The position numbers and the translations under genes are program-made. A DNA stretch of 64,000 bases from Zygnema cylindricum (lineage: Eukaryota > Streptophyta > Zygnematophyceae > Zygnematales > Zygnemataceae), in NCBI GenBank assembly GCA_037447655.1, contig JBBHKE010001283.1, forward strand, positions 62,001 to 126,000. The letters are read 5' to 3'. The notes under the pieces are model-generated. The model saw nothing but the letters and a program-made list of their open reading frames with translations, did not search any database and had not been told where the DNA came from. Shown here piece by piece: positions 20,172 through 31,117 of this stretch (within the stretch, counting starts at the first letter, position 1; every line of letters starts with the position of its first letter).

Positions 20172-23100
20172 TTGAGATCCGAAGGGGAGGAAAGAGTGGC
20201 CAAGCCTTGGCAACAACGACCGATTGGAGGAACAAGGATTCCCGAAAAACCAGTCGGAAACCATGGGGGTAGGGAGCAAAAAAAACAGGTTAGCGAGTTC
20301 GAACCAAGGGCTCCCAAAGGTTTATGTCATTTTTGTAAGAAACCGGGGCACTATATGGCAGAGTGCACCAAGCTAACCGAGCTTCGGTTAAAGGAGGGGC
20401 AGACCGGTGGTACCCCGAGAGGAAAGAAAAAGACCCTTGTCACACAGGTACTTGAGGCGGAATCCGAGGACGAGGACGATGAGCTCCTTTTGGATGAGGA
20501 GTTGAAGGCGAAAACTGAGGTTGAAATTCCACGAAGGCAGAAATGTGGTTACGGTGGATTCAAAGGTGAACCAGGCTGGATTATAGATTCAGGTGCCTCA
20601 ATGCACATGTGTAAGGATAGGCACTTGTTCACTAAGATAAGAAAGATTCCCACCGTAGAGATAGAGTACGGGGATGGGAGGATAGTCACCACTACTCTTG
20701 TAGGATCGGTAGATCTCAAAGTGTTAGTAGAAGGAAAGACATCCATAATAACATTCTCCGATGTTTTGTTTATCCCGGAGCTGAACAAAAACCTTATCTC
20801 TACATCTGTATTAGATGATAAGGGTTTTTTTACTAGCACTAGGGAAGGAGTCTTTACTGCTAGTTTTTAGGAGGATGTCTATTTAATTGCTGTCAAAGGT
20901 AGCGATGGGATGTTTAGGCTGATCTTAAGTAATGAAACGAAGAAACTTTATTATGCTGGTGTTCATGATATTATGATGTGGCATAAGAGGCTTGGGCATG
21001 TGAATCTAGATAAGTTAAGAGAGATGAAAAAGATGGGAGTGGTGGAAGGGATTCAGTTCAGTGAGAGTGATGATATAAGTGATTGTAGTGGGTGTGCTCA
21101 AGGTAAAGCACACAGATTACCCTTTCCAAAAACAGCCACCTACAAGGGAGAAAAACTTCTAGATCTAGTACACACAGATATTTGGGGACCGGCTAGAGTG
21201 CCCTCACCGGGGGGGAAGAGATTTATGATGACTATAGCTGATGATTGGTCTCGGTATTCCCGAGTATATTTTTTGAAAAACAAGTCAGAGGCTGAGGACT
21301 GTTTTAGACAATATAAAGCATGGAGCGAAAAACTCCATGAAACTCCAATCAAGAGAGTAAGCAGTGACAATGGTGGAGAGTATACTTCTAACCAGTTTGA
21401 GGATTTTTTGAGGGAAGATGGGGTTCAACACCAAAAGACTGTTCCAGAAAATCCGGAACTGAATGGGGTAGCTGAAAGGTTAAATAGAACACTAAGTGAT
21501 AGTGCTAGAAGTATGTTGTCGGATAAGAAGATAGGAAAAAGGTTTTGGGCAGAAGCAATGAACTGTGCTAATTACCTCAAAAATAGAGTTCTTAAATCAG
21601 CTATAAAAGATCAAACACCTTATGAGAGATAGACATGCCGGAAACCAGACTTATCTCATTTAAAGGTTTTCGGCAGTCAAGTATTCAGTCTAGATACAGA
21701 TCGGTCTAATTGGAAGCTAGATCCTAAAGGAAAACCGGGATACTTATTAGGATATGATGAGGATATTAAAGGATATAGAATTTATGATCTAAAAAGAGAA
21801 GATATAATCTTAGTAAAGCATCTAGTAGTTATGGATGAAGGAAAGTCTGTGGATCCCTTCAAATATACAAAGTCAGTAAAAATCAGATTTGAGTCAGAAA
21901 ATTCTGATGACTTTGAGCTTCCTAACTATCCAGGTTTTAGAAACGATGACATTCTTGCAGGTACAAATCAGAGTGAAAAGGACTCGGCTGTGGAAACTCC
22001 AGTGACAACTCTACCCGAAGCGGAAGACGTGGTGGAAATTGACTCGGAATCAAGAGATAGGGGAGAAACTGAGTTTGTTCGAAAGAATCCACGAGAACCA
22101 TCTATTCCGGCCTCAGATTTTGAGGGGGGAAGGAGAAGTAGTAAAAGACTGCAAGAAAAACAGGTTAATAACAAGGTAACTAAACTATCTCATCAAGATG
22201 AACCTCAAACTTATGGAGAGGCGATGCCTTGTCCAGAAAGAAATCGGTGGAAGACAACCATCAATGAAGAGATGGCCTCAATTATGGCAGCCGATACTTG
22301 GGAGCTGGTGGATTGTCCACCTAACCGAAAACCAATCGGTTGTAAGTGGGTTTTCAAATTAAAACTGAACCCAGATAACACAATCGAGCGCTACAAGGCC
22401 CGACTAGTGGCAAAGGGATTTACACAAAAGGAGGGAATTGACTACGAGGAAACCTTTGCCCCAGTGGTCAGATTTCCCTCCGTCCGCATACTTCTCAGCT
22501 TGGCAGTAGCGGAAGACATGGAAGTGCACCAGATGGACATCAAAACAGCCTTTTTGCATGGAGAATTGGAAGAGGAGATCTTCATGCGACAACCCGAAGG
22601 GTTTGTGGAAGAAGGAGAGGAGAGTAAGGTATGCCGGCTGATTAAATCTCTATATGGTTTGAAACAGGCGCCTTGACAGTGGAATAAGAAGCTTGATGAG
22701 TTTCTTACCGGTCTGGGATATATCGGGATCAGCTCAGATCACTCAATCTATGTTTTCGAAGATGAGGAAGGTTTTATATTTATTGCAATTTATGTTGATG
22801 ATTTGCTTGTTTTAAGTAAATCAATGGAAAAAATTAATAAACTGAAAAGCGATCTTAAGGGGAGATTTGAAATGAAGGATATGGGGGAAGCAAAATATAT
22901 TTTGGGAATTCAAGTAGAGAGAGACCGAAAAAGAAAAATTATAAGATTGACTCAAAAGGAAGCAATAGGGAACATGCTTGAAAAGTTTCAAATGGATAAA
23001 GCTAATAGTTGTACAACTCCAATGGAATTGAAGAAGGGAAGTGAGGGGAGTGAGGAAGAAGGAGTCATAGTCTTAGACGAGGAATTATCTCCTGAAGAAC

Positions 23101-23786
23101 AAAAGTTCATGCAGACTATTCCTTACAGGCAAGTAGTGGGAAGTCTAATCTATTTTATGAATTGTACCCGACCGGATTTAGCTGCAGCTGTAGGAGTGCT
23201 GAGTAGAAGTCTAAATGCTCCCACTAAGAAGGATTGGGAGGCAGCTAAGAGAGTTCTTAGATACTTGATAGGAACTAGGGATCTATGGTTGCATTTGGGT
23301 GGGGAGAATACTGACATCACTACTTGGAGTGATGCTAGTTATGGTGATGCTCCGATGAGGAGATGCACTTCTGGATATGTATTATATGTGGGTGATGGGG
23401 CTTGCTGTTGGAGTAGCAAACAGCAAAAGGTTATTGCTCAGTCCACCATGGAGGCTGAGTATATGGCCTCTTGCTCTGCTGTAAAAGAATTGATGTGGGT
23501 CAAGTCTTTACTTGGTGAACTTGGTCATCTTAAGAGTGGTGTGCAGAAAATATTTTGTGATAATCAAGCAGCAATCGCTATTTCTGCCAATCCTAAACAT
23601 CATTTTAAAGCTAAACACATGGACATTAGACTCAGCTTTGTTAGAGAGAAAGTAGAAAATAAAATAATCAGTTTAGAGTACCGACCAGATAGTGAGATGG
23701 TAGCAGATATGATGACCAAACCTCTGCCTTCCCCTAAGCTAATTTTCTGCAGGGAGAAGTGTGGTCTGAAATTAAAGATTGACTAG
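20172..23786 (+). pseudogene. Copia-C pol polyprotein with in-frame stops
   Basis: All parts lie in one frame: zinc knuckle CHFCKKPGHYMAEC (20325-20366); protease with intact DSG near 20586 (WIIDSGASMHMCKD); integrase zinc domain HKRLGHVNLDKLREM..CSGCAQGKAHRLPFP (about 20980-21130); integrase core with the first Asp in VHTDIWGP, the second in SSDNGGEY and the Glu in VAERLNRT; reverse transcriptase with DYEETFAPVVRF and YVDD at 22791-22802; RNase H (23280-23640, TWSDASYGDAPMRRC, MEAEYMASC, DNQAAIAI). Stops lie at 20868 (TAG), 21630 (TAG) and 22675 (TGA). Against Copia-A and Copia-B the latter two replace Trp and Arg codons. Catalytic residues are otherwise intact, so inactivation looks recent. 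Confidence 0.9.
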
Positions 23787-23799
23787 AAAATAAGGGGAG
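23787..23799 (+). promoter_or_regulatory. Polypurine tract of Copia-C
   Basis: AAAATAAGGGGAG directly abuts the 3' LTR and is conserved in Copia-B (13714-13726). It is the expected plus-strand primer of reverse transcription. Confidence 0.85.
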
Positions 23800-24847
23800 T
23801 GTAGAAACTAATGGTTTTAAAGTATTTTCTAGGTCTGAATAGAAATAAAGAAGCCGAGGCAGTCTACCTCTAACTTCTCTCTCTAACTCTCAAACTTGTC
23901 GCAGTCACTGAGAAATTGGAGAGGAAGCTAGAGCCATGGCTACCTAGGCTATCCTGAGGTTTACGAGAAATTTATACTATTTTAGGGATTATGTACTAAA
24001 AGGTAATCCGGCCACATGATTTGATCCTGGTACCTGCCGGCCGACAGATAGAAGATAGCCGGTAGCCTTAGCCGTTAGGTCTAGAAGTAGTCTTACGTAA
24101 CATATAGTACGATATTAATTTAAACATTAATACGTAGGTTAAATCATTTAACTGTAACTGTGTACGGTATACATAGATCCGGTAATGTATAAGTACGGAA
24201 TTCGGTACATTCACAAAATCAATATTGCGCATTTTATTTAGTAAGTGAAACGAATACCGTGCATGTATTTATTACGGCTACGATTAAATTAGATTCTAAT
24301 CGGACGGCTGGAATTAGCGCCGAGATCGCGGAGGAAGATTTCGGCGGTTTGTGGTCATCGCCACATCGGATGACGCGTGGCGAAATTACGTTAGATCGTG
24401 GAATCTCCGGAGATTATGGCACCGAATCCGGATATGACATGTGTCGACATTTGGGACATGTCGTACAATGTTCGTACATAAAGTACACTGGCAGCTGTAC
24501 TTTTGCGTACGGAACTGTATTCTGATTGGTTCCGTACATCAGTAGATAGAGTCTGTGAGAGAGATAGGACTTAGAAAAATTAGGAGATAGGACCCCTCTC
24601 TCCCAGAGAGCTTCTCTACAAAAGGTCAACTTTGACCCTCCATAACTTACTGCTCAGGGGAGCAAATTCAGAGATTCTTTTTGCTATCGACTCAGGGGAG
24701 TCTTATCTTCACAGGGGTGAAGTTGGTCAGAGTTTTTGTCTGCCAAGGTGGCAGTTATTTTTGCTTAAACACAAAGGGGTCAGGATTATCCTAGAGGCTT
24801 CTTGGAAGCTGTCCACTCTGAGGACTTATGGAGGTCTCAGAGTTTCA
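23800..24847 (+). repeat. 3' LTR of Copia-C
   Basis: 1048 bp, pairs with 18399-19446, and is followed by the ATTAA target duplication. Its antisense tRNA-like block is at 24002-24085. Confidence 0.95.
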
Positions 24848-24852
24848 ATTAA

Positions 24853-25569
24853 CACCCACCTGGTGAGCTTGCTAGTGAGCTTGCTGTTCTCCACAATCCA
24901 CTTGAGAGGTTGGTGATTAGTGATCAGAGTGAAATGGACTCCGTAAAGGTATGGTCTGAAGTGTTGGATGGCCCATACCGCCGCCAGTAATTCCCCGTGA
25001 TAGCTGTTGTAATCCCCCTCCGCTCGGTTATTACTCCTATTGGCGTAAGCTACCACATATTCGGCCCCAACATTATCCAGTTGTGCTAAAACAGCTCCCA
25101 ATCCAAACCGACTCCAATCAGTGTAAAGGAGGAAGGGTCTTTGGTGATCAGGCATTCGGAGCACTGGGTGTTGCTTCAGGGAATCCTTGAGGAACTGGAA
25201 GGCAATCTGTTGCTCCTCCGTCCATTGCCACTGCTGGTCTTTCCGCAGCAACTGGTTCAGAGGCTGAGCGTGGTTGCTAAATTCATGGATGAATCTCCGA
25301 TAATAGTTAGCTAGGCCTAAAAATGTGCGAAGTGCAGAGACGTCTTGAGGAGGGGGAAGGGCATCAAGGGCTGCAACTTTGACCATATGGGGACCCAATG
25401 TCCCGGGTGTAACTTCGTGTCCCAGGTAAATAATTTCCTGCACCCTAAAAATTCCTTTGCCCGGGTGACATTTCAAGCCCGCTGCTTGGAGGGCTCGGAG
25501 TACAAATGTATGTGCTCCAAGTGTTCCTTGAAGGTCTTCGAGAAGATAATAACATCGTCGATATAGCAC
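24853..25569 (-). pseudogene. Gypsy-3 reverse transcriptase end and RNase H, N-terminal part
   Basis: The frame reads KCHPGKGIFRVQEIIYLGHEVTPGTLGP, FLGLANYYRRFIHEFS, then RNase H: PFLLYTDWSRFGLGAVLAQL, with the first catalytic Asp in YTD, and EGDYNSYHGELLAAVWAIQHFRPYLYG with the Glu. It ends IVENSKLTSKLTRWVL at the Copia-C junction (24852) and continues at 18398. The frame is displaced relative to the YIDD segment (25473-25658) by an indel near 25510. Confidence 0.85.
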
Positions 25570-26200
25570 CGTGCACAGTCAATCCCCGGAGCGCCTCGTC
25601 TATGGCACATTGGAATTTGGCTCGCGCATTCTTCAGCCCGAATGGCATGTAGAGCCATTCATACAACCTGGACCCTGCCCAAAAAGCTATCCTTTCCCGG
25701 TGCTTTGGCTCCATCGTGATGTGGTGGAACCCATTATTCCTGTCTAGTGTGGAGTAAATGCTGGCCCCGGCCAACGAGTCAAAAATATATTCCGGGGTAG
25801 GCATTGGGTATCGGTCAGGTATAGTTGCCGTGTTAAACATCCGGTAATCTCCACATATCCGAAAGTCTACCGTTTTCCCAGTAGAGTCTTTCTTGGGTGG
25901 GAGAACGGTTGGAGACGCAAATCCATGGAGTCTTGTATTTTCCTGCACCAATCCTGCTTCTACCAGAATTTGTATCTTTGCCGTGATGAACACATTTTCC
26001 TTGAAACTCAGAGGGTATTGCTTCTGCCAAACAGTAGACGTCTCGTCAATTAAATCGATTCAAAAAGGGGTTTCTTTGTAGATGCCTACGTCGGTATCTC
26101 ACCAGGAGAACACTAGGTTGTTTTTTTTCAACAGGTCGGAGAGCTGGGCCTTTTGGTGAGGGTCCAACTGCTCCCCTAAGGTCCAATCCATCTTTCCGGG
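25445..26200 (-). pseudogene. Gypsy-3 reverse transcriptase (fingers and palm)
   Basis: The N-terminal linker (GEQLDPHQKAQLSDLLKKNN near 26170) leads to VEAGLVQENTRLHGFASPTVL, VDFRICGDYRMFN, YSTLDRNNGFHHITMEPKHR (first Asp) and YEWLYMPFGLKNARAKFQ. The CYIDDVIIFSKTF catalytic motif near 25560 is displaced by a frameshift after ALRGLTVHG. The domain copies element RNA to DNA. Relative to the methyltransferase frame there is one indel near 26215 (CCCCGG run). Without it the chain runs from methyltransferase straight into this domain. Confidence 0.85.
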
Positions 26201-26201
26201 T

Positions 26202-27499
26202 TCAACCGCTGCCCAAGCCTCCGGGGTCTACCCAGCGGGAGATATTGAATTCCATCCCTACCTGCGAGTTTACCTCTTCTCCTCTCGTTAGAATGCTACT
26301 GCTAACAACTTCCGCTAAGCTGTCCTTTTCCGAGCCTCCGCTCCCCCCCACTGAGGAATCCCCTAATTTCGGTAAAATGCTGGGATTGGAAAATTTTGAT
26401 GATAAAAACTGTTTTCGTGCCTCCCTCCCCCCCTCAAGCTGCAAGTGGGCCTGCTCCGCTAAAAACTTTGAAGCTTGAAGGTAGTTATCCCTCGATTGCG
26501 AAGACTGCAGGCTAGATAAGGCCAGAGAATGTTTAATTACCCATGTTATTGCATTAAGATCCATGCTTTGTCCGAGTAGGCTGCACCGCTGAAGGTCTGA
26601 AATACCTAGTGCCGCTATGCTGGCAGGTTTGAATCCCATGGCTTGTTCTCGTTCTTCCACCGTTGGCGTTGTCCAAACTCCACTTCCGCTGTCAAATATC
26701 ATTTCGGCCGCTCCCTTTCGATATGCATGGCTATTGGGGAAGGAAACCAATGTTAATAGTGCTCGCCGTGGTGTTCGTGGTTTTTTGCACTGGAAGAACG
26801 GAGGACGATCAGCCTTAGTTACTGGAGTGGCCATCTGCCTTGGCCCTAAAATTTGTTGAAGGGTAATCTGGGGATCTGTTTTGTGGTTTTGTTAGAGCTT
26901 GTTCAGGACTGTCAGAGGTATCAAATTGGTCCAGTACGCCCGCACTCTGTGAGCCCTGGATCCCAGTTGTGCTACATAGAAAACAAGTGGAGCTCCTAGA
27001 ATCTGCTTGACTTCATTCCAGCTATTTGCGACTTGTTTTCTCTTATCATCTCTTGGGTGGACATTCTCAAAAACGTACCCCACTGGTTGGTCTTGGGACT
27101 GCTGCAGCCAGGAAAGTAATTTGATCATGTGGAAGAAGGTTCGACTTCTACTGTCCTGATGTCCCTCGCCTTTCCCTGCTAAAGAGTATCCTTGACAGGG
27201 CCATCCTGCAATCACCAAATCTACTCGCTCCAGCATAGCGAGATGTGGCTTCAAGATATTGTCTATATTTTGCGGGACACTTCTGTGAGATCTGCAGATG
27301 GCGGATACCAGAAGTTGCTGGGGATACAATTGGTGGAGTTGTTGTAATCGGTATTCACTGATTGCCTGAGCATCCGGTGAAATTTTCACGGCCACATATG
27401 ACTCAACTTTATGCCCAGCTTTCAAGACAGCTTCGAGGTCCGAGCTAATTCCAGAAAATAGGAATAATATCCGGAGTCCACAATCCGGATAGATAATGA
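26202..27499 (-). CDS. C5-cytosine DNA methyltransferase domain embedded in Gypsy-3 pol
   Basis: Motifs in order on the minus strand: motif I ILFLFSGISSDLEAVLKAG (SAM-binding FSGI, about 27480-27420); motif II region YVAVKISPDAQ, with Lys where the family has Glu; motif IV DLVIAGWPCQGYS with the catalytic Cys (about 27195); motif VI YVFENV (about 27075); motif VIII AHRVRAYWTNL (about 26940); motif IX WTTPTVEEREQAMGF (about 26675); motif X LLGQSMDLNAITWVI (about 26550). The order and the short target-recognition region match DNMT3/DRM-size catalytic domains, and AHRVRAYWTNL resembles DNMT3 motif VIII, although PCQ rather than PCN is unlike them. One in-frame TAA near 26894 splits the domain; the frame is the same on both sides. 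After motif X the frame runs on toward the reverse transcriptase N-terminus (EFNISRWVDP), so it belongs to the polyprotein. Confidence 0.85.
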
Positions 27500-28150
27500 C
27501 ACCCCTTCTCGATTGAATATTTGATTGTCGGGCGGAACTTCTGAAGATTCCAACCGAGGTTCTTTTTCCTTAACAAAAACAGATGTGAACGATTTGTCCA
27601 CTTCCCGCCGAAGTCTTGTTATTTGTAATAATCTGTTCTGGTATCCCTCTTCCCACCGCTTGAAAATAGGGAATTGCTATATTATGTCTGCGATATAGGT
27701 GGCGCTGGCGAGCAATTCTGTGGGTGTGTGGGTGGCATAGACGGGATAACATCTGGCGACAGAGGCATTATCTTTCCCCCTATTCCATAGATCCAGGGGA
27801 ACCACCACCTTGACCCCTTCTAGATCCTCAAGATCCCAAACAGTAAATTGCTCCTGCCACACACTTAATCCCATATTCACCCTTGTCTAAGTGGCCATTC
27901 CCAATAAAATCTCAAACTGCTTACCTTCCACCACCATGAAGGGAAGTTGAATTCTGACCTTTTGACCTGCGTCGTTGTCGAACTCTATTAACATAGCTTT
28001 GATTATTCGGTGTACCGGTTGGCTCCCACTGCTAACAGTACTTAGGCATATGTCATTGGGAAGCTTTCCGGTCGGAGTTCTTCAGGCATTTGCCGCAGAG
28101 CCGATGTGGTGTTTAGATTTGGGAGTGCTTCTGTATCGACAACTGCGTCT
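27500..28150 (-). pseudogene. Gypsy-3 aspartic protease and linker
   Basis: Around 28127-28138 the minus strand reads AVVDTEALPNLN, at the place of the retropepsin ASP-T/S-GLY motif. Gly is replaced by Glu, so the active-site turn is damaged. About 80 residues on, with frame changes, FEILLGMAT (near 27910) is the flap/ILLG segment, followed by VWDLEDLEGVKVVVPLDLW (about 27820). The stretch 27500-27700 is a charged linker (REVDKSFTSVFVKEKEPRLE) that joins protease to methyltransferase. The protease would cleave the polyprotein. Confidence 0.6.
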
Positions 28151-28161
28151 TGATACCCGCC

Positions 28162-28956
28162 CTATCCGTTAAGTTTGAAATTCCCTGTCCGGTTGAGAAT
28201 TAGCGCCACAGAAAATGTTTTGTAGTCTCTATCCATCATAGGGGTCTTTGGGTCTGCTGACCAAAAAACGGATCTGGCCTGATCGGCCCGGTATTTCTCC
28301 CCTCCTGAATGGATTTCCTCTTCGAGGGCCTGGATGAGAACCTCTTCCGGCAAGTTATGAGAATAGGCTAGTGTTTTCACGTGAGTGAGAGCGTAGGGCA
28401 TTAGATGCCTTACTAACATCACTGTTGGTTTGGAGGAAGGAGGTTGAATTTTTGACGAAATGGGGGAATCTGCTGGTTCCTCCGGTTGATTTTCCTTCCC
28501 CCCCCCCTTTGCTTCCTCGCTTTCTTGGTCGGATTCTGGCGCTGGCGGCGTTTCTGGCGTGTTATCCTCCGGGCGTTCCGCCAAATATTTTTGGAACGAG
28601 TCTTGGTTGTCACGCGTCTTTTCCTCCTTTGCTTGTTCCTCCATCTTCTTTCTTTTAGTTGTCCTGTAATTTTCGAATCCGGGAGGGAGTTTCTTTGCGG
28701 CTGGTGGAGGTGGGTTTGTAGATTTTATCGCGAGACCTATTTTGTCTTTCAGGATGACAGCCCTGGGGGTGAAGGACAGAGGTCTAGTAGCGTTTCTGTT
28801 GTGGTCTCCTGGAGCGAGCTTTTGCCTGTCCCTTTGCTGCGCCAAGGTTGAGTTACAGAGCTGCCTGTGATTGTCCCCCACCCTGACATTCCAGGCTCCA
28901 GAAAGGAAGGTCTGTGCGTGATGTGCCTTATGAGGTTCCATGTCCCACCCCATCAC
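28162..28956 (-). CDS. Gypsy-3 gag-pol region of unknown function
   Basis: A 264-residue open frame immediately upstream of the protease. Residues about 90-165 are strongly charged and Pro/Glu-rich (KRKKMEEQAKEEKTRDNQD, PEDNTPETPPAPESDQESEE), predicted disordered. The C-terminal 90 residues look folded (VRHLMPYALTHVKTLAYSHN..MMDRDYKTFSVALILNRTG) and lead into the protease. No known domain was recognised. It ends in a stop at 28162 just before the protease motif. Confidence 0.5.
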   Translation of the reverse strand: MMGWDMEPHKAHHAQTFLSGAWNVRVGDNHRQLCNSTLAQQRDRQKLAPGDHNRNATRPLSFTPRAVILKDKIGLAIKSTNPPPPAAKKLPPGFENYRTTKRKKMEEQAKEEKTRDNQDSFQKYLAERPEDNTPETPPAPESDQESEEAKGGGKENQPEEPADSPISSKIQPPSSKPTVMLVRHLMPYALTHVKTLAYSHNLPEEVLIQALEEEIHSGGEKYRADQARSVFWSADPKTPMMDRDYKTFSVALILNRTGNFKLNG

Positions 28957-29528
28957 CTCGTCATCGTCTTCGCCCGCTGCGGTTTCCTGTTCAAGCTTTG
29001 CCAGCTTCTATACTAATTCGTGTTTTCTCCGGTGGAGTTTTTGGGCGACCGTCAAAGGAGGAGTCCTGGAGGGCGATTGTAATCCGAGTGCTGCCAATTT
29101 TGCAACCATGGCTGCCATTTGCTGGCTCTGCTGTTGGATGATAACCTCCGGGGTTAGTCGTGCTTGACCTGTCGGCTGTCGTTCCGCGTTCGCCTGGGTG
29201 CGGTGTCCTCAAGGGTAAAGAAGCTGCAGCGGGAGAGGATTCACGGCAGTTTTGCCTTCTCCGGTGAACAGTGCATATTGCATTATCTCTTTCGGAACTC
29301 CATTATTTCGATAACACTGCCCTTCCTTTAACCCATGAAACCCCAAGCCTCACACTTGGAGGCGTCAGTAGTATATTTGCCCCTCAATTCATTGGAGATT
29401 TGCGCGTCATCGAATTTTGGAAGTTTTATCTGTCGCAACTAGGCTTGCGACATCTTTGCAGTCTCAGATCGTGGAGTCGGCCAGTAATTTTCTTTGTTAA
29501 GCGGAGTTGTGCCGTCCGACCCTCCCCC

Positions 29529-30767
29529 TTATTTCCTTTCTTGTTGCTTCTTTGTCCTTTCATCTCTCTCCTTCTCCCATTCCTTTTGCTTAAGAGCTAA
29601 TTCCGGTATGAGCTTCCGGGGGCATCGCTTCCATCCATGATATGTTTGTTGACAGTTTAAATAGTTATAGAGGAAGAATCGATCATCGGCCCCCATGGCG
29701 GGTTCGGATCCGCTATCCGCCACCTGTTTCCCCTTAAGCGTCAGCAAAGCTAAGAGTTCGGCTGACTCCTCATTTTTCAGGAGGCATTTTAGATGAAAAT
29801 CCTGCAAAGTTCCCCCGGGTTTTGCCGGTTACCGCCTTTTCTTGGGCCTCTCTGTGGACGAAGTGATCATAAAGCTTCATTGAGGCCAGAGAGATTTCTT
29901 TGGCGGTTGGATTGACGTTTTGGATGGCCTGTCCCGCAATCCAATTATCGAGGGCTGCCTGCCCCGTCGGTCTGAACAAATTTCGGACGGCCATGAAGTA
30001 TTTGGTTGCCATTGCCAGGAGATCAATGGTTGAGAGATTGGTCCTTTGACAAAGGCTGGACAATCTGTTAAAAAGAGTCTGGGGAGTTTTACTCTTTTCG
30101 CAACGGAATTCCGTGAACTCTTTGATAGCAGATTCATTCCTTTCAGTGTAAAGGAGTCTCCAACATTCAAAAGAGTAGTACTAGGGGTTGGGTTTGCAAC
30201 CATCCGAATGGTCGCCCTGGCCTCGTGGATGGCCTGAAGCTGAGCGACATAGGCTTGTCCTTGTGCTTGTAGTTTCATGTCCTCTGTGAAGAGGGCGGTT
30301 ACAAGAGCGGCTGCAGCGGCAGCCAAGTTTGCTTCCGCCTGCAAGACTGCCTCATCAAGGATAAGGTCTGAAATTTTGATGCTGGGAGCCATCAGGAGAG
30401 GTTGTCGCTCCTTATAATCAGCCAAAGCGCCACAAGCAAGATAATTTACCATCATGGGGAAAAGTGTGGTTTCAAAGTCATCCGGAATGGCTCCGCCCCT
30501 ATTTTTGTTGATTTCGGAATGAGTGAAAGATTTCCACAGCAATTCAAAATCCGAGAAAGCGATTCCTAAACTATCTCTCGTAAAGATCCTTACGTCCCCC
30601 ATTTTTTTTTCCTCCCCTGCAACGGTGGTGAACTGACAAGAGGATGGTCCGGTTGGGCTAACAAACTGAACTGGTGAAATTGCCTTTGGATCTGCGTCAT
30701 CTTGCTTGGGGCCGCCTCCTTCTCCGGTAGAAGGAGCTGCTTGGCGAGAGATGGGCACCCCCCCCAA
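29529..30767 (-). pseudogene. Gypsy-3 gag (capsid and degenerate zinc knuckle)
   Basis: Overlapping frames at 29877-30767, 29770-30063 and 29529-29807 form one broken protein. The first holds a Pro/Gly leader and helical segments (DSLGIAFSDFELLWKSFTHSE, an Ala-rich helix, YVAQLQAIHEARATI). The second has helices ending YDHFVHREAQEKA. The third ends NYLNCQQTYHGWKRCP, which keeps C-x4-H-x4-C of a CCHC knuckle but has Tyr where the first Cys belongs (TAT for TGT), then a basic coiled-coil tail (KEWEKERDERTKKQ). Placement upstream of the protease supports gag. The capsid assignment is by position and composition, not by a clear motif. Confidence 0.6.
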
Positions 30768-31117
30768 TGAGGAAGTTAAAGCTACTGGTGATTTTGCGGA
30801 AAAACATGTATTTCCCTTAGGTTTATTTATGGGGAAAGAAGAGACTATCAGCTTGGGAAAAGATGTCCAAAACTTTGCTCCTCTATACCCGGGGAGGCTT
30901 GTTTTTCCCGGAGTACTGTTTTCACCGAGGGGATGTGGAGAAGAGGTTGGACCACTGGGGGTGCTTGATGGATTGGGGGAGAAAAGATTGGAGAGGACTA
31001 AGGGTTACGACAAAAAGGCGTCAGTCTCCTTGTACGCCTTTTGGAGGCCACTGGTGGAGGAGTTCCTTCGCTGGAAGCGGGAGAATGCCGATGAGGAGGA
31101 GAGTAGGCAGGGACGTC

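Larger units (their letters stand above)
18399..24847 (+). mobile_element. Copia-C: full-length Ty1/copia element, 6449 bp
   Basis: Two 1048-bp LTRs (18399-19446 and 23800-24847) start TGTAGAAACT and end GAGTTTCA. The primer-binding site is at 19447-19459 and the polypurine tract at 23787-23799. Perfect 5-bp target duplication ATTAA (18394-18398 and 24848-24852). It lies opposite to Gypsy-3 and inside its RNase H. The two LTRs differ at only a couple of dozen sites by eye, so the insertion is fairly recent. The internal region has four in-frame stops and one frame change, so this copy is non-autonomous. Confidence 0.95.

Noticed and set aside
26892-27425. A host DNA methyltransferase gene rather than part of the element
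   Set aside because: There is no intron, it is flanked on the same strand by protease and reverse transcriptase, and the frame continues into pol.
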